From: Bacteroides sp.
GTDB taxonomy: Bacteria > Bacteroidota > Bacteroidia > Bacteroidales > SM23-62
NCBI GenBank assembly: GCA_030589965.1
Contig: JAUUZM010000016.1
Span: 1 to 17,211 of the forward strand
DNA: 17,211 nt
Direction of reading: 5' to 3'
A model generated the notes under the pieces. The model did no database searches. It had not been told where the DNA came from and saw only the letters and a list, made by a program, of their open reading frames with translations. The stretch's first letter is position 1. Each line of letters opens with the position of its first letter. The translations under genes were made by a program, and so were the position numbers. This document shows positions 1 to 8,684 of the stretch, piece after piece.

Positions 1-2
1 AT

Positions 3-281
3 ACTGTTATGTACCAACCTGAAGCAGTTTTCACTGCAGATATGATAAATTTCCAGATCACTCCCAACCCGGCACCAGGAAATTACATTTCTCTTACAGG
101 ACTTTCAGTTGAGGGACAAAATCAAATATACATTTTTAACATTAATGGGGAACTATGCAATGTTTATCTGGCGGAGGGAACAAATATCAATATTGATCTT
201 TCAAACCTCAAAACAGGAGTGTATTTTATTCAGGTAAACAACATCTTATACAGGCAAACCAGGAAATTGATCTTAATATAG
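3..281 (+). CDS. C-terminal fragment of a type IX-secreted protein (sorting domain)
   Basis: The reading frame is open to the left edge, so this is the 3' end of a longer gene; the ATG at position 9 is probably internal. The visible ~90 residues resemble a T9SS type A sorting domain: an ITPNP motif near residues 17-21 of the piece, then short beta-strands with a YIFNINGEL segment, a DLSNLKTGVYFIQV segment, and a basic, hydrophobic tail (RKLILI). In this family the C-terminal domain directs a periplasmic protein through the T9SS translocon and is removed or exchanged for a surface anchor. What the cargo domain does cannot be seen here. porQ at 10370-11425 belongs to the same secretion route. 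The family call is firm; the cargo is unknown. Confidence 0.85.
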   Translation, partial: TVMYQPEAVFTADMINFQITPNPAPGNYISLTGLSVEGQNQIYIFNINGELCNVYLAEGTNINIDLSNLKTGVYFIQVNNILYRQTRKLILI

Positions 282-455
282 CCACCTCAGGCACATTCCT
301 TTTGGATGCTGGAGCTGCCAAGCAGCCGGCAGACCAGAATCTTGGATTTCTAGTAAAAATACGCCACCTTCGTCTCTATCTAGTCTGGAATTATTACTAA
401 ATCCAATCGCAAGGTGAACCGAAGTTCTGTGCATAGCAAACGTCAATATATCAGG

Positions 456-1586
456 ATGCGATTGCTGTTCATGATTGCTTTTGCAACTGTCTGTATGACG
501 CTCTCCGCACAGTATTATGGGATGCAGTTTTCCGCACATGATTTCGTGCTTGACCAGAGGTCCGGTCTCATTTTAACACCTGAAGGCGCTCATGATCTTA
601 AAAGAAATCTTGATCTTCAATTCCAGCTCCGTCTTGATCCGAAGCATGAAACCTATTTCGGCTATATTTTCCGCTTAATCATTGGAAATCGAAATATTGA
701 TCTGATCCACAGCATCGTACCCGGGAACCCGAATAACTTTGAATTGATTCTTGGTGATAAGACCAGTAAAATAGCATTCCATATTCCAATTGAGAAATTG
801 CAAAAGAATTGGATAAAATTCAGCTTTGAACTGGATTTCAAAAACCATCAGGTTTCCTGTTTCATCAATGATCAGGTACTGGTAGATGAATTGTACGGTT
901 TTGATGAAAATGAGGGCTTCAGATTGATCTTCGGGGCCAATTCTTTTGGAAATTTTTCTTCAACAGATGTACCGGCCATGATTCTTCGGGATGTTGAATT
1001 GATTTGTGATGAAGGTAGCAGCTGCAAGTGGCCGTTGAATGAAACGGATGGGAACATTGCCCATTCTGTTCCTGAGGGAGACAATGGAATTGCCATTAAC
1101 CCTAGATGGTTATTGAAGGAACACAATACATGGATGCAGCTGTTGGAATTGGAAATAAAGGGTGAAGTAAAAAGCACCTTTGACCCTCGAAATGATGATC
1201 TTTACATCCTTTCAATGGATTCTCTCTACATATACAACCTAATTGAAGATGGCATAAGAGGCATTGCTCAGGAATCACCACCTCCTATTGAAGGTTCAAA
1301 TCAATTGATCTTTGATACAATATCCAACAGACTGCTGTTGTATTCCTTAGGCAACCATTATCTCTCCAGTTTTAATTTTGAGACCCGAAAGTGGTCCCCT
1401 TCTTTTCCAGGTAAGCTGGAAGAGACTAATTACTGGCAACACAACCATTTTGTAAGTCCCGATGGAACCATTATGGCCTTTGGTGGCTATGGTCAATACA
1501 TGTACAAAAACTCAATGCTGGCATGGAATCCGGAAATGAAACATTTTGACAGCCTTGCTTACAAAGGAAATTTTCATCCCAGGTAA
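456..1586 (+). CDS. N-terminal half of the split sensor: signal peptide, LamG-like domain, start of kelch repeats
   Basis: The frame can begin at GTG 414, but ATG 456 is preferred because it places a normal signal peptide at the extreme N-terminus (MRLLFMIAFATVCMTLSAQ, probable cleavage after SA or SAQ). Residues ~20-200 look like a concanavalin/LamG-type beta-sandwich (LDLQFQLRLDPKHETYFGYIFRL, WIKFSFELDFKNHQVSCFI). From ~225 onward there are blades of a kelch-like propeller: DLYILSMDSLYIYNL and a GGYG doublet followed by MLAWNPE. Taken alone the product would be an exported, unanchored sensory ectodomain with no DNA-binding part. The ligand is unknown; LamG plus propeller suggests a glycan or a surface protein, but that is inference. 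The preceding 174 bases show no clear promoter. Confidence 0.7.
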   Translation: MRLLFMIAFATVCMTLSAQYYGMQFSAHDFVLDQRSGLILTPEGAHDLKRNLDLQFQLRLDPKHETYFGYIFRLIIGNRNIDLIHSIVPGNPNNFELILGDKTSKIAFHIPIEKLQKNWIKFSFELDFKNHQVSCFINDQVLVDELYGFDENEGFRLIFGANSFGNFSSTDVPAMILRDVELICDEGSSCKWPLNETDGNIAHSVPEGDNGIAINPRWLLKEHNTWMQLLELEIKGEVKSTFDPRNDDLYILSMDSLYIYNLIEDGIRGIAQESPPPIEGSNQLIFDTISNRLLLYSLGNHYLSSFNFETRKWSPSFPGKLEETNYWQHNHFVSPDGTIMAFGGYGQYMYKNSMLAWNPEMKHFDSLAYKGNFHPR

Positions 1587-1730
1587 CTAGCAGGTTCAGG
1601 ATTCAACCCCGGCGACAGCCTGATCTATATTATTGGTGGTTTTGGCAGTGAGAGCGGTAAACAATCTGAGAGTCCGGACTATTATTACGAAATAATCAGT
1701 TTCTCCCTGGCGGACAGCACATTTTCCAGG

Positions 1731-2942
1731 GTGTATGAGTTCCGGAATACCTCTGCAGGATTCTGCTTTGCGAATTCGGTAGTTTTTGATGATGCCAATA
1801 AAATGTATGCCCTTTATTATCCCAAGTTTCAATTTGACAACAGACTTCAACTGGTCCGGATCTCCCTGGAGAGCCCGGAAATCATTGAACTCGGGAATAA
1901 CATCGATTATAGTTTTCTGGACGTGAACTCCTTCGCAAATCTTCATTTCAGCAAACAATCAAATGTCCTGGTTGCAGTTTCAAGGTATTCTTCCAATGGT
2001 AAAACAGCGCTTTCCCTGCACTCCATTTCCTTTCCACCACAGGCCCATACTATTGAGGCTGGCAGGGTTGAAGAAAAAGGTAAGTCCTATCTTGCCCTTT
2101 ACATCATTGCTGCAATACTGCTAATTGCTTCCTCCATCTTGTTTTACTTCCGAAAGCGAGGCCGCAGTACTTCCAAAAGTAAACAGATTGCTAAATCCCG
2201 GCAAACCATCCAAAAGATTAAGAAGAACTCCATTGTCCTTTTCGGAGGATTCCAGGTCATAGATAAAAATGGAAAAGACATCACGAGACATTTTACCCCA
2301 CTGGCAAAAAAACTATTTCTGTTCATATTGCTACACTCCTTGCGAGACAATAGAGGGGTCTCTTCCAATACACTGTATGAAACTTTCTGGTTTGACAAAT
2401 CTGTTGAAAGTGCAAGAAATAACCGGGCAGTGAATATTGTAAAACTGAAATCTCTGCTCGAGAAACTGGATACAGCCTTCATCTCAAAAGATACCGGCTA
2501 CTGGAAATTTGAATTTGATCCCACCCGGCTTTACATAGACTATTTTGAATATCTTCAAATAGTTAGTCAAAAAACTGAACTTTCCAGGGAAGACATCGAC
2601 AGTCTGATGTCGATCACCAGGAACAGTCCCTTTCTCAATAATACAAATGCCGAATGGCTGGATACATTCAAGTCTGAAACATCAAACTTTATTATCGACA
2701 CCTTCCTTAATTATATTGACCGTTCCCAGAATAATTCAGAATTTCAGCTGCATCTGACAAATTGTATCTTTCTTTTTGATGCTGTCAGTGAAGAGGCCCT
2801 TAAAATTCAATGCAGAGTGCTGACAAAGCAGGGAAAGCATAGTCTGGCCAAAAAAGCTTATTCGAAGTTTATCAAAGAATACAGCGGGCTCTATGATGAA
2901 GAGTTTTCCTTAAGCTTCAATGAGATTATTGAGAATAACTAG
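1731..2942 (+). CDS. C-terminal half of the split sensor: end of kelch domain, one TM helix, SARP/OmpR-like winged helix
   Basis: The first usable start after the premature stop is GTG 1731, although kelch-like coding continues from 1587. Counting from 1731: residues 1-115 finish the propeller; 120-140 are one hydrophobic helix (YLALYIIAAILLIASSILFYF region, ~2088-2150) followed by basic residues (RKRGR), which fits a cytoplasmic C-terminus. Residues ~167-237 resemble the winged helix of SARP and OmpR/PhoB-type activators (SIVLFGGFQVIDKNGKDIT, then LTPLAKKLF-like and NRAVNIVKLKSLLEKL segments). Residues 250-403 are helical, like the bacterial transcriptional activator domain that follows in SARPs. 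The intact protein would carry a signal from periplasm to DNA without a separate kinase. A product starting at 1731 would lack the signal peptide and could be misoriented. Confidence 0.7.
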   Translation: MYEFRNTSAGFCFANSVVFDDANKMYALYYPKFQFDNRLQLVRISLESPEIIELGNNIDYSFLDVNSFANLHFSKQSNVLVAVSRYSSNGKTALSLHSISFPPQAHTIEAGRVEEKGKSYLALYIIAAILLIASSILFYFRKRGRSTSKSKQIAKSRQTIQKIKKNSIVLFGGFQVIDKNGKDITRHFTPLAKKLFLFILLHSLRDNRGVSSNTLYETFWFDKSVESARNNRAVNIVKLKSLLEKLDTAFISKDTGYWKFEFDPTRLYIDYFEYLQIVSQKTELSREDIDSLMSITRNSPFLNNTNAEWLDTFKSETSNFIIDTFLNYIDRSQNNSEFQLHLTNCIFLFDAVSEEALKIQCRVLTKQGKHSLAKKAYSKFIKEYSGLYDEEFSLSFNEIIENN

Positions 2943-2953
2943 CTAATCTACAA

Positions 2954-5242
2954 CTAATTCCAGAACACGCCCTTTGTAGGTCCCATAATAAATGTCAGGG
3001 TAGAACCTGCTTCAATATCAGCGTGGTTTATATAGGGTTCTGTAAGTTTTACTCCGTTAAGACGTACCTCATGAACGTATGGATTGGATTCTGACCTGTT
3101 CTCAGCGATTACAGTAAAAAGCTGTCCACCTGTCACTTCAAGCTCAACTTTATCAAATGAAGGCCGGCCGATGGAGTATCGGCTATCACCGGGACAGATG
3201 GGATAGAATCCCATGGAATTTAATATGTACCAGGCAGACATCTGTCCACAATCCTCGTTCCCGACCAGACCGTCGGGTTGATCACTGTAAAACTGATCCA
3301 GGATTTCTGATACCAGCTCCTGGGTTCTCCAGGGCTGGTCAACATTGTTAAATAGATAAGCAATATGGTGACTGGGCTCATTTCCGTGGGCATACTGACC
3401 AATTAATCCGCTAATGTCGACAGACTGTTCCTCCCCCAGTACTTCGGATGTAGTGGTAAAAAGAGAATCAAGTTTGATGGAAAAAGCTTCACGACCACCC
3501 ATCAGATCAATCAGACCCTTCACATCATGAGGCACATACCAGGTCCATTGCCAGGCATTTCCTTCCACATAAGGTGTTGCCCCGTGGGCCGAATACCTGG
3601 GATGGAAGGGCTCGCTCCAGCTTCCATCCAGATTCTTTCCACGCATGAATCCTGTCCCGGCATCAAAATATGTAAGGTATCGTTTTGACTTCTCGAAAAA
3701 CTCTGTGGCCATATCCTCCTCACCCATATCGCTGGCCATTGTAGCAATGGCCCAGTAGTTATAGGCAAACTCCAAACCCCTGGATACCGATGCATTTTCC
3801 AGGTCACATGGAATAAAGCCATATTTCTCTTCGTAAAGCTTCGCTTTAGGCATCAGTTTGCCCCTTACCTTTTCTGAAGGATAGTTGATCTCCTTAATGG
3901 TATCATAGGCCATTGAATGAACAATTGCTTCCAGGGCCTTCTCTGTATCGAAGTCACGCTGTCCTTTCATATAGGCGTCTACGATCACCGATACCGCATG
4001 TGAGCCGATCATGGTTCCGGTATAATTGGATGCAAGTCCCCACATAGGTAAAATTCCACCTTCATCGTACTTTCGAAGAAGGGACCTGATCAACTCCTGG
4101 TTATAGTCCGGCTTCAGTATGGTAAACAAGGGATGCAGGGCACGATAGGTATCCCATAAGGAGAAAACAGTGTAATTGGGGCTGTCTGAGAAATGGATCT
4201 GCTGATCCATACCCCTGTAGGTACCATCCACATCGGAATAGACTCCTGGATATATGGAACTATGATACAAAGCAGTATAAAAAGTCCTCTTCTCGCTGAG
4301 ATCATTAGTTTCAATACGTATCTTCGATAATTGCTCCTCCCAGGCCTCCGTGGCCATTTGACTAATATGATCAAATTCCCATCCAGTCACCTCCTGGTTC
4401 AGATTTTTGGCCGATCCCTCAAAGCTCACCGCAGAGATCCCAACCTTTGCTATTACCTGCTCTCCCATCTCCGTCTGGAAATTCAATCTGACCTTTGCAT
4501 TTCTACCTGATATCTCTTTTACATTCTCCTGCAACTGCATGTCAAGAAACAAATCAGCCTCAAAGGGTTTTGAAAATTTCGCAGTGAAATAGACATAATG
4601 CTTCTTTGCCCAACCTGAGGTAACTTTGAGCCCCTGGATCTCCTGGTTATTAAGAATCCTGATCTCGTGCAGGGGATTTTGATGACCGTGAATGGTATGT
4701 GTAAGATCTATCAGGATTCCGGCATTTTCTGCTTCAGGAAAGGTATACCTGTGCAAACCTGCCCGTGGTGTAGCAGTAAGCTCCACATCAATATTATCAT
4801 CTGTCAGTTCAACACTATAATAACCCGGTCGGGCCGTTTCCGTCTCCCTGTTAAACCTGGAACGGTATCCCGAATCAATCTTATCAACTTTTCCTGCATC
4901 AAGCGGTACTGTTCCGGTAAAGGGCATAAACAAGATGTCACCATAATCACCAATTCCGGTACCACTCAGGTGGGTGTGACTAAATCCCAGAATAGAAGAG
5001 TCTGAGTAGTGATAACCGGCACATGCATCCCAGCCAAGGGTCCTGGTATCCGGACTCAACTGAAGCATACTGAAGGGAAGAGTGGCCCCCGGGAAAGTAT
5101 GTCCATGGTAATCGGTACCTATAAAAGGATCCACAAAGTCCACCAGAGCATCTTGATTCCTGCTATTCAGATCAGCATCTCCACAGGCAAAAACAATAAG
5201 AGCCAGTAATGTAATTATGAATAATGGACTTCTGAGTTTCAT
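2954..5242 (-). CDS. GH92 family alpha-mannosidase, lipoprotein
   Basis: Glycoside hydrolase family 92 enzymes are calcium-dependent exo-alpha-mannosidases that trim mannose from glycans. The N-terminal half opens with the family signature VDPFIGTDYHGHTFPGA and continues with a GFSHTHLSGTG segment. The catalytic (alpha/alpha)6 domain carries VEGNAWQWTW with Glu ~560, matching the proposed general acid region, and GNEDCGQMSAWY with Glu ~663 and Asp ~664, matching the catalytic base region. The start at 5242 is chosen over an in-frame ATG at 5287 because it gives a compact lipoprotein signal, MKLRSPLFIITLLALIVFAC, with Cys20 as the lipidated residue. About 762 residues is normal for the family. 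It lies 113 bases after priA and converges with the broken regulator 11 bases away. No SusC/SusD pair is present, so the exact glycan is unknown. Confidence 0.93.
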   Translation of the reverse strand: MKLRSPLFIITLLALIVFACGDADLNSRNQDALVDFVDPFIGTDYHGHTFPGATLPFSMLQLSPDTRTLGWDACAGYHYSDSSILGFSHTHLSGTGIGDYGDILFMPFTGTVPLDAGKVDKIDSGYRSRFNRETETARPGYYSVELTDDNIDVELTATPRAGLHRYTFPEAENAGILIDLTHTIHGHQNPLHEIRILNNQEIQGLKVTSGWAKKHYVYFTAKFSKPFEADLFLDMQLQENVKEISGRNAKVRLNFQTEMGEQVIAKVGISAVSFEGSAKNLNQEVTGWEFDHISQMATEAWEEQLSKIRIETNDLSEKRTFYTALYHSSIYPGVYSDVDGTYRGMDQQIHFSDSPNYTVFSLWDTYRALHPLFTILKPDYNQELIRSLLRKYDEGGILPMWGLASNYTGTMIGSHAVSVIVDAYMKGQRDFDTEKALEAIVHSMAYDTIKEINYPSEKVRGKLMPKAKLYEEKYGFIPCDLENASVSRGLEFAYNYWAIATMASDMGEEDMATEFFEKSKRYLTYFDAGTGFMRGKNLDGSWSEPFHPRYSAHGATPYVEGNAWQWTWYVPHDVKGLIDLMGGREAFSIKLDSLFTTTSEVLGEEQSVDISGLIGQYAHGNEPSHHIAYLFNNVDQPWRTQELVSEILDQFYSDQPDGLVGNEDCGQMSAWYILNSMGFYPICPGDSRYSIGRPSFDKVELEVTGGQLFTVIAENRSESNPYVHEVRLNGVKLTEPYINHADIEAGSTLTFIMGPTKGVFWN

Positions 5243-5267
5243 AGTTGTCATAGTTGTTATAGTTGTC
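5241..5267 (-). repeat. Three tandem 9-bp repeats at the GH92 start codon
   Basis: The plus strand reads atagttgtc / atagttgtt / atagttgtc, so the first and third copies are identical and the middle differs by one base. On the minus strand the repeat lies immediately 5' of, and overlaps, the preferred GH92 ATG at 5240-5242. Each unit contains an ATG or ATA and would be translated MTT / ITT / MTT if the upstream start at 5287 were used. Because the units are multiples of three, gain or loss of a copy would not shift that frame but would change the leader length. Confidence 0.85.
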
Positions 5268-5355
5268 ATTTCTACTGAAAATTGCATGAAACAAAGAAAG
5301 TTCTTAGCCCTTAATAATTAATTAACAAATGATTAAAGGATACGTCCTGTTTCAA

Positions 5356-7641
5356 TTAAAATGGATCAACATCAGGTATAATAAACAATTTACCATACTG
5401 TTTATCCGATCTGATTTTTTCCATTGTCTTGCTTATCAAGTCTTTCCGGGCTGCCATTTCATATGATCTCGGGAGCTTGATCAGAATGTAATTAATATAC
5501 ATCTGTTGTACCCTGCCAACCGCAGGGGATTGTGGACCCAGAATTTCAACTTCCGGTTGGGCAGTGCCTGCTTGGGCACTGCTTGCTTGAGAAGCCAGGT
5601 TTTTTCGCAGTTCGGTAATCAGATTTGCGGAAGCCTTATCAAGAGTTTCCTTATTGTTATGGCGCAGAATTATTCTCAGCAGCCGGTAATAGGGCGGGTA
5701 ATGAAAGTCCTGCCTATCCTCCATCTGGCCCAGGTACATGTTATGATAATCGCCATTTAGTAGTTGTTCCATCACCGGGTGAGAAGGATTTGAGGTCTGA
5801 ATCACCACCTTACCTCTTTGACCTTTTCTACCGGATCTGCCTGCGACCTGGGACATAAGCTGGTAGCTTCTTTCAAAAGATCTGAAATCCGGAAAATTCA
5901 ACATATTATCGGCATTCAAAACCCCGACAACTGCCACATTATCGAAATCAAGTCCCTTGGTTACAATCTGTGTCCCTACAAGAATCCGGGTATTACCGAA
6001 TTCAAAATCACGAATGATCTTTTCATATTTTTTGCGGCTCCTGGTCGTGTCCATATCCATCCTGCCGATGTTTATGTCCGGGAATAATATCTCTACCTCT
6101 TCCTCGAGTTTTTCAGTTCCGAATCCTCTGGTTACCATCTTGCCTTCACCGCAATCCGGACATAGCTTCGGAATCCCCTCTGTGTATGCACAATAATGGC
6201 AGACCAGGTTGCTTGAGTGTTTGTGGTATACAAGACTGACATCACAATCCTTGCATTGAGGAATCCATCCGCAATGAAAACACTCAATGTAGGGAGAGAA
6301 GCCCCGCCTGTTCTGGAAGAGTATCAATTGCTTTCCCTCATCCAGTGTTTTTTTGATAAGCTCAAATAATTGAGGGGTAAAGTGGGAGATCATTCTTTTC
6401 TTACGGTAGGCCTCACGCAGATCGGCCAGAATGATCTCCGGAGGCTGAATCTTCCCGTATCTCTCGTTTAATTCTACCAGTCCAAACTTCTTTGAGCGGG
6501 CATTATAATAAGATTCATAGGATGGTGTGGCTGATCCGAGAAGGACCTTTGCATCATGCATTTTTGCCAGTACAATGGCTGCATCCCTGGCGTTATAGCG
6601 TGGTGCAGGATCTGCCTGCTTATAGCTTTGCTCATGTTCCTCATCGACAATGATCATACCGAGGTCACGAAATGGAAGGAACACTGCAGATCTTGCTCCA
6701 AGAATAACCTTGTACTCATTCCCAAAAGTGTTTTTACGTGATCTGAGGAATGTTTCCACCCTTTCTGCATCCGAATATTTGGAGTGGTAAATCCCTACCT
6801 GGTCCCCAAACACTTTGTTAAGCCTTTCAATGATCTGGGTGGTCAGGGCAATTTCTGGCAGGAGATAAAGAACCTGTTGATTCATTTTTAGCATATCCCG
6901 TATCAGGTGAATATAAATCTCAGTCTTCCCGCTGGAAGTAATGCCTTTTAACAGAACAACCTGTTTTTTTTCGAACCCTTGCCTAACTTCCTTCAAGGCT
7001 GTTTCCTGGTGTTTGGATAGGGAATCCGGAATTCCCTCAACTCTCCCCTCTCCCGGCATTCGGACAGTTCTTTCGCTGTATTCCGAGATGATCTTCTTGC
7101 GCAGGAGGCCCTGGTATGCCGAGACACTGAAATCCATTCCCCTGCTCAGTGTTGATTTTTGAATCCCCTTCTCTAGTCCAACATCATCGATCAGCAACTC
7201 CACAAGCCTCTGCAGTATCAGCAATTGTTTCGGGGCTCTGGCCAGCTCATCCATAATCCCGTTAAGGGACTTTTCCTTACGGTACTTTTTAGAAACCTGG
7301 GTATAGGTTTCAAGCTTCGGGGTATAGGTCTCCTTCAGTCCCCTTGGCATAGCAGTCCGGTAAACCTCCCCCAGGGTACACATATAATATTCGGCCAGCC
7401 ATTGCCAGAATTTTATCTGGTTATCATCCACCAGGGGATAGCTATCCAATACAGAAAGAATATCTCGTATCCCTTTGATATCAGGCTCTTCTTCGAAGGT
7501 CCGCATCACCATTCCCTTGTATCGGATCTGCCTTCCAAGGGGAACCAGCACACGCATTCCGGTCTGAACCTCAAGTCCATCAGGAATGTGGTAGGTGAAG
7601 ATTGTTGGGAGTGGGACCGGTAAAATTACTTCGGCGAACAT
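5356..7641 (-). CDS. priA: Primosomal protein N' (PriA), replication-restart 3'-5' helicase
   Basis: PriA recognises stalled forks and D-loops and reloads the replicative helicase. In order: the N-terminal 3'-DNA-end-binding domain (FAEVILPVPLPTIFTYHIP, residues 2-20); Walker A GITSSGKT at 233-240; the DEEH box at 333-336; the zinc-binding insert with eight cysteines at 454, 457, 463, 466, 481, 484, 494 and 497; helicase motif VI QVAGRSGRKGQRG near 598-610; and a C-terminus ending DVDPF. The 761-residue length fits the family and all key motifs are intact. A short Ala/Gln/Ser-rich insert at ~683-695 comes from a 15-bp tandem duplication. The ATG at 7641 lies 8 bases after the pfkA stop, so co-transcription and translational coupling are likely. 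Confidence 0.97.
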   Translation of the reverse strand: MFAEVILPVPLPTIFTYHIPDGLEVQTGMRVLVPLGRQIRYKGMVMRTFEEEPDIKGIRDILSVLDSYPLVDDNQIKFWQWLAEYYMCTLGEVYRTAMPRGLKETYTPKLETYTQVSKKYRKEKSLNGIMDELARAPKQLLILQRLVELLIDDVGLEKGIQKSTLSRGMDFSVSAYQGLLRKKIISEYSERTVRMPGEGRVEGIPDSLSKHQETALKEVRQGFEKKQVVLLKGITSSGKTEIYIHLIRDMLKMNQQVLYLLPEIALTTQIIERLNKVFGDQVGIYHSKYSDAERVETFLRSRKNTFGNEYKVILGARSAVFLPFRDLGMIIVDEEHEQSYKQADPAPRYNARDAAIVLAKMHDAKVLLGSATPSYESYYNARSKKFGLVELNERYGKIQPPEIILADLREAYRKKRMISHFTPQLFELIKKTLDEGKQLILFQNRRGFSPYIECFHCGWIPQCKDCDVSLVYHKHSSNLVCHYCAYTEGIPKLCPDCGEGKMVTRGFGTEKLEEEVEILFPDINIGRMDMDTTRSRKKYEKIIRDFEFGNTRILVGTQIVTKGLDFDNVAVVGVLNADNMLNFPDFRSFERSYQLMSQVAGRSGRKGQRGKVVIQTSNPSHPVMEQLLNGDYHNMYLGQMEDRQDFHYPPYYRLLRIILRHNNKETLDKASANLITELRKNLASQASSAQAGTAQPEVEILGPQSPAVGRVQQMYINYILIKLPRSYEMAARKDLISKTMEKIRSDKQYGKLFIIPDVDPF
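5559..5588. repeat. 15-bp tandem duplication inside priA
   Basis: Two adjacent copies, gggcagtgcctgctt and gggcactgcttgctt, match at 13 of 15 bases. On the coding (minus) strand they give the pentapeptide repeat QASSA-QAGTA in a linker between the helicase core and the C-terminal domain. The frame is kept. It looks like a small lineage-specific linker expansion. Confidence 0.8.
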
Positions 7642-7649
7642 TGTTGGGG

Positions 7650-8630
7650 CTAAACAGACAGGATCTCTGCAATATCCATCTTTGCCAGGTCAACGGTTTT
7701 GTGTTGTTTAATAGCCTTATTGAAAGTACAATGGATAATCTCATTGGCATCCATTCCGATCATAACGGATTTCTGGTCATCGAGCAAGGCCCCGACGGCA
7801 GCGTGTCCGAATAAGCTGGCAGTCACGCGGTCATAAGCTGAAGGTGTTCCACCTCGTTGCATATGTCCAAGTATAGAAACCCGTACATCATAGTCCTGGA
7901 AATCCTTCTTAACCTTCTTGGCGATGGCGAATGCACCACCGGATTCATCGCCCTCTGCAACGATAATGATATTAGCTGATTTACGCCGCTTAAATCCTTT
8001 TTCAAGATAATCCTTCAGTCCGGCTACCTGTCCTTTCATTTCCGGGACAAGAATGGCTTCAGCTCCACAGGCAATTCCGCTGCGGTATGCAATGAAACCG
8101 GCATCACGGCCCATAACTTCAATGAAAAACAGACGATTATGGGAACTTGCGGTATCCCTGATTTTATCGATCGCATCAACTACAGTATTTAATGCCGTAT
8201 CATAACCGATGGTATAATCAGTACCGTATATATCATTATCAATGGTTCCTGGAATTCCGACAAAAGGAATATCATATTCCTCAGAAAATTTCCTTGCCCC
8301 CGCCATGGTTCCGTCTCCCCCGATCACCACAACTGCCTGGATACCCTCGGCTTTTAAATGTTCATAGGCCTGCTTCCTGCCTTCAACCGTGCGGAAGGCC
8401 TTGCTCCTCGCTGTCTTGAGAATAGTTCCACCCTTTTGAATAATATCAGAAACACTATGGGATTTCAATTCTTTGAAATGTCCGTTGATCATTCCTTCAT
8501 ACCCATGACGGATCCCAATTATTTTCAAACGATTATATACCCCAGTACGGGTTACTCCGCGGATGGCAGCATTCATTCCCGGAGCATCACCTCCTGAAGT
8601 AAGGACACCTATTTTCTTAATCTTTGCCAT
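7650..8630 (-). CDS. pfkA: ATP-dependent 6-phosphofructokinase
   Basis: Phosphorylates fructose 6-phosphate to fructose 1,6-bisphosphate, the committed step of glycolysis. The 326 residues match group A bacterial enzymes. Visible motifs: the nucleotide-site start GVLTSGGDAPGMNAA (8-22), GGDGT at 104-108, the catalytic loop PGTIDND at 127-133, the substrate-binding MGRDAG at 173-178, and GHMQRGG near 255-261. Gly in GGDGT, where pyrophosphate-dependent enzymes usually carry Asp (GGDD), supports ATP as phosphoryl donor. It follows ispH by 96 bases, where a -7-like box is visible, so pfkA-priA may form its own transcript. ATG at 8630. Confidence 0.96.
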   Translation of the reverse strand: MAKIKKIGVLTSGGDAPGMNAAIRGVTRTGVYNRLKIIGIRHGYEGMINGHFKELKSHSVSDIIQKGGTILKTARSKAFRTVEGRKQAYEHLKAEGIQAVVVIGGDGTMAGARKFSEEYDIPFVGIPGTIDNDIYGTDYTIGYDTALNTVVDAIDKIRDTASSHNRLFFIEVMGRDAGFIAYRSGIACGAEAILVPEMKGQVAGLKDYLEKGFKRRKSANIIIVAEGDESGGAFAIAKKVKKDFQDYDVRVSILGHMQRGGTPSAYDRVTASLFGHAAVGALLDDQKSVMIGMDANEIIHCTFNKAIKQHKTVDLAKMDIAEILSV

Positions 8631-8684
8631 TTACTATTTGATTATCAATAATATGTTATTGGATTAGCCAGTTATTTCGGAAGC

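Larger units (their letters stand above)
456..2942 (+). pseudogene. Broken gene: membrane-tethered LamG/kelch sensor with SARP-like DNA-binding domain, split by an in-frame TAA
   Basis: Positions 456-2942 form one frame of 829 codons (the last is the true stop) interrupted only by TAA at 1584-1586, which is codon 377. Kelch-like sequence continues directly through the stop: GNFHPR, then the stop, then LAGSGFNPGDSLIYIIGGFG. No frameshift is needed to rejoin the halves. Related kelch repeats commonly have a Tyr after HPR, so a TAT or TAC to TAA change is the simplest explanation. The frame is otherwise clean, so decay, if real, is recent. Alternatives are a sequencing or assembly error, or genuine stop-codon readthrough. 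The two halves are described separately. Confidence 0.75.

Noticed and set aside
414..456. GTG 414 as the start of the kelch/SARP gene
   Set aside because: It would put 14 polar residues before the signal peptide; ATG 456 gives a normal signal sequence.
5243..5287. The 15-residue upstream extension of the GH92 protein
   Set aside because: It is encoded mainly by the 9-bp repeat and would bury the lipoprotein signal; the start at 5242 fits the lipobox distance.
7650..8630. Pyrophosphate-dependent phosphofructokinase
   Set aside because: The diagnostic loop reads GGDGT, not GGDD, which favours ATP.
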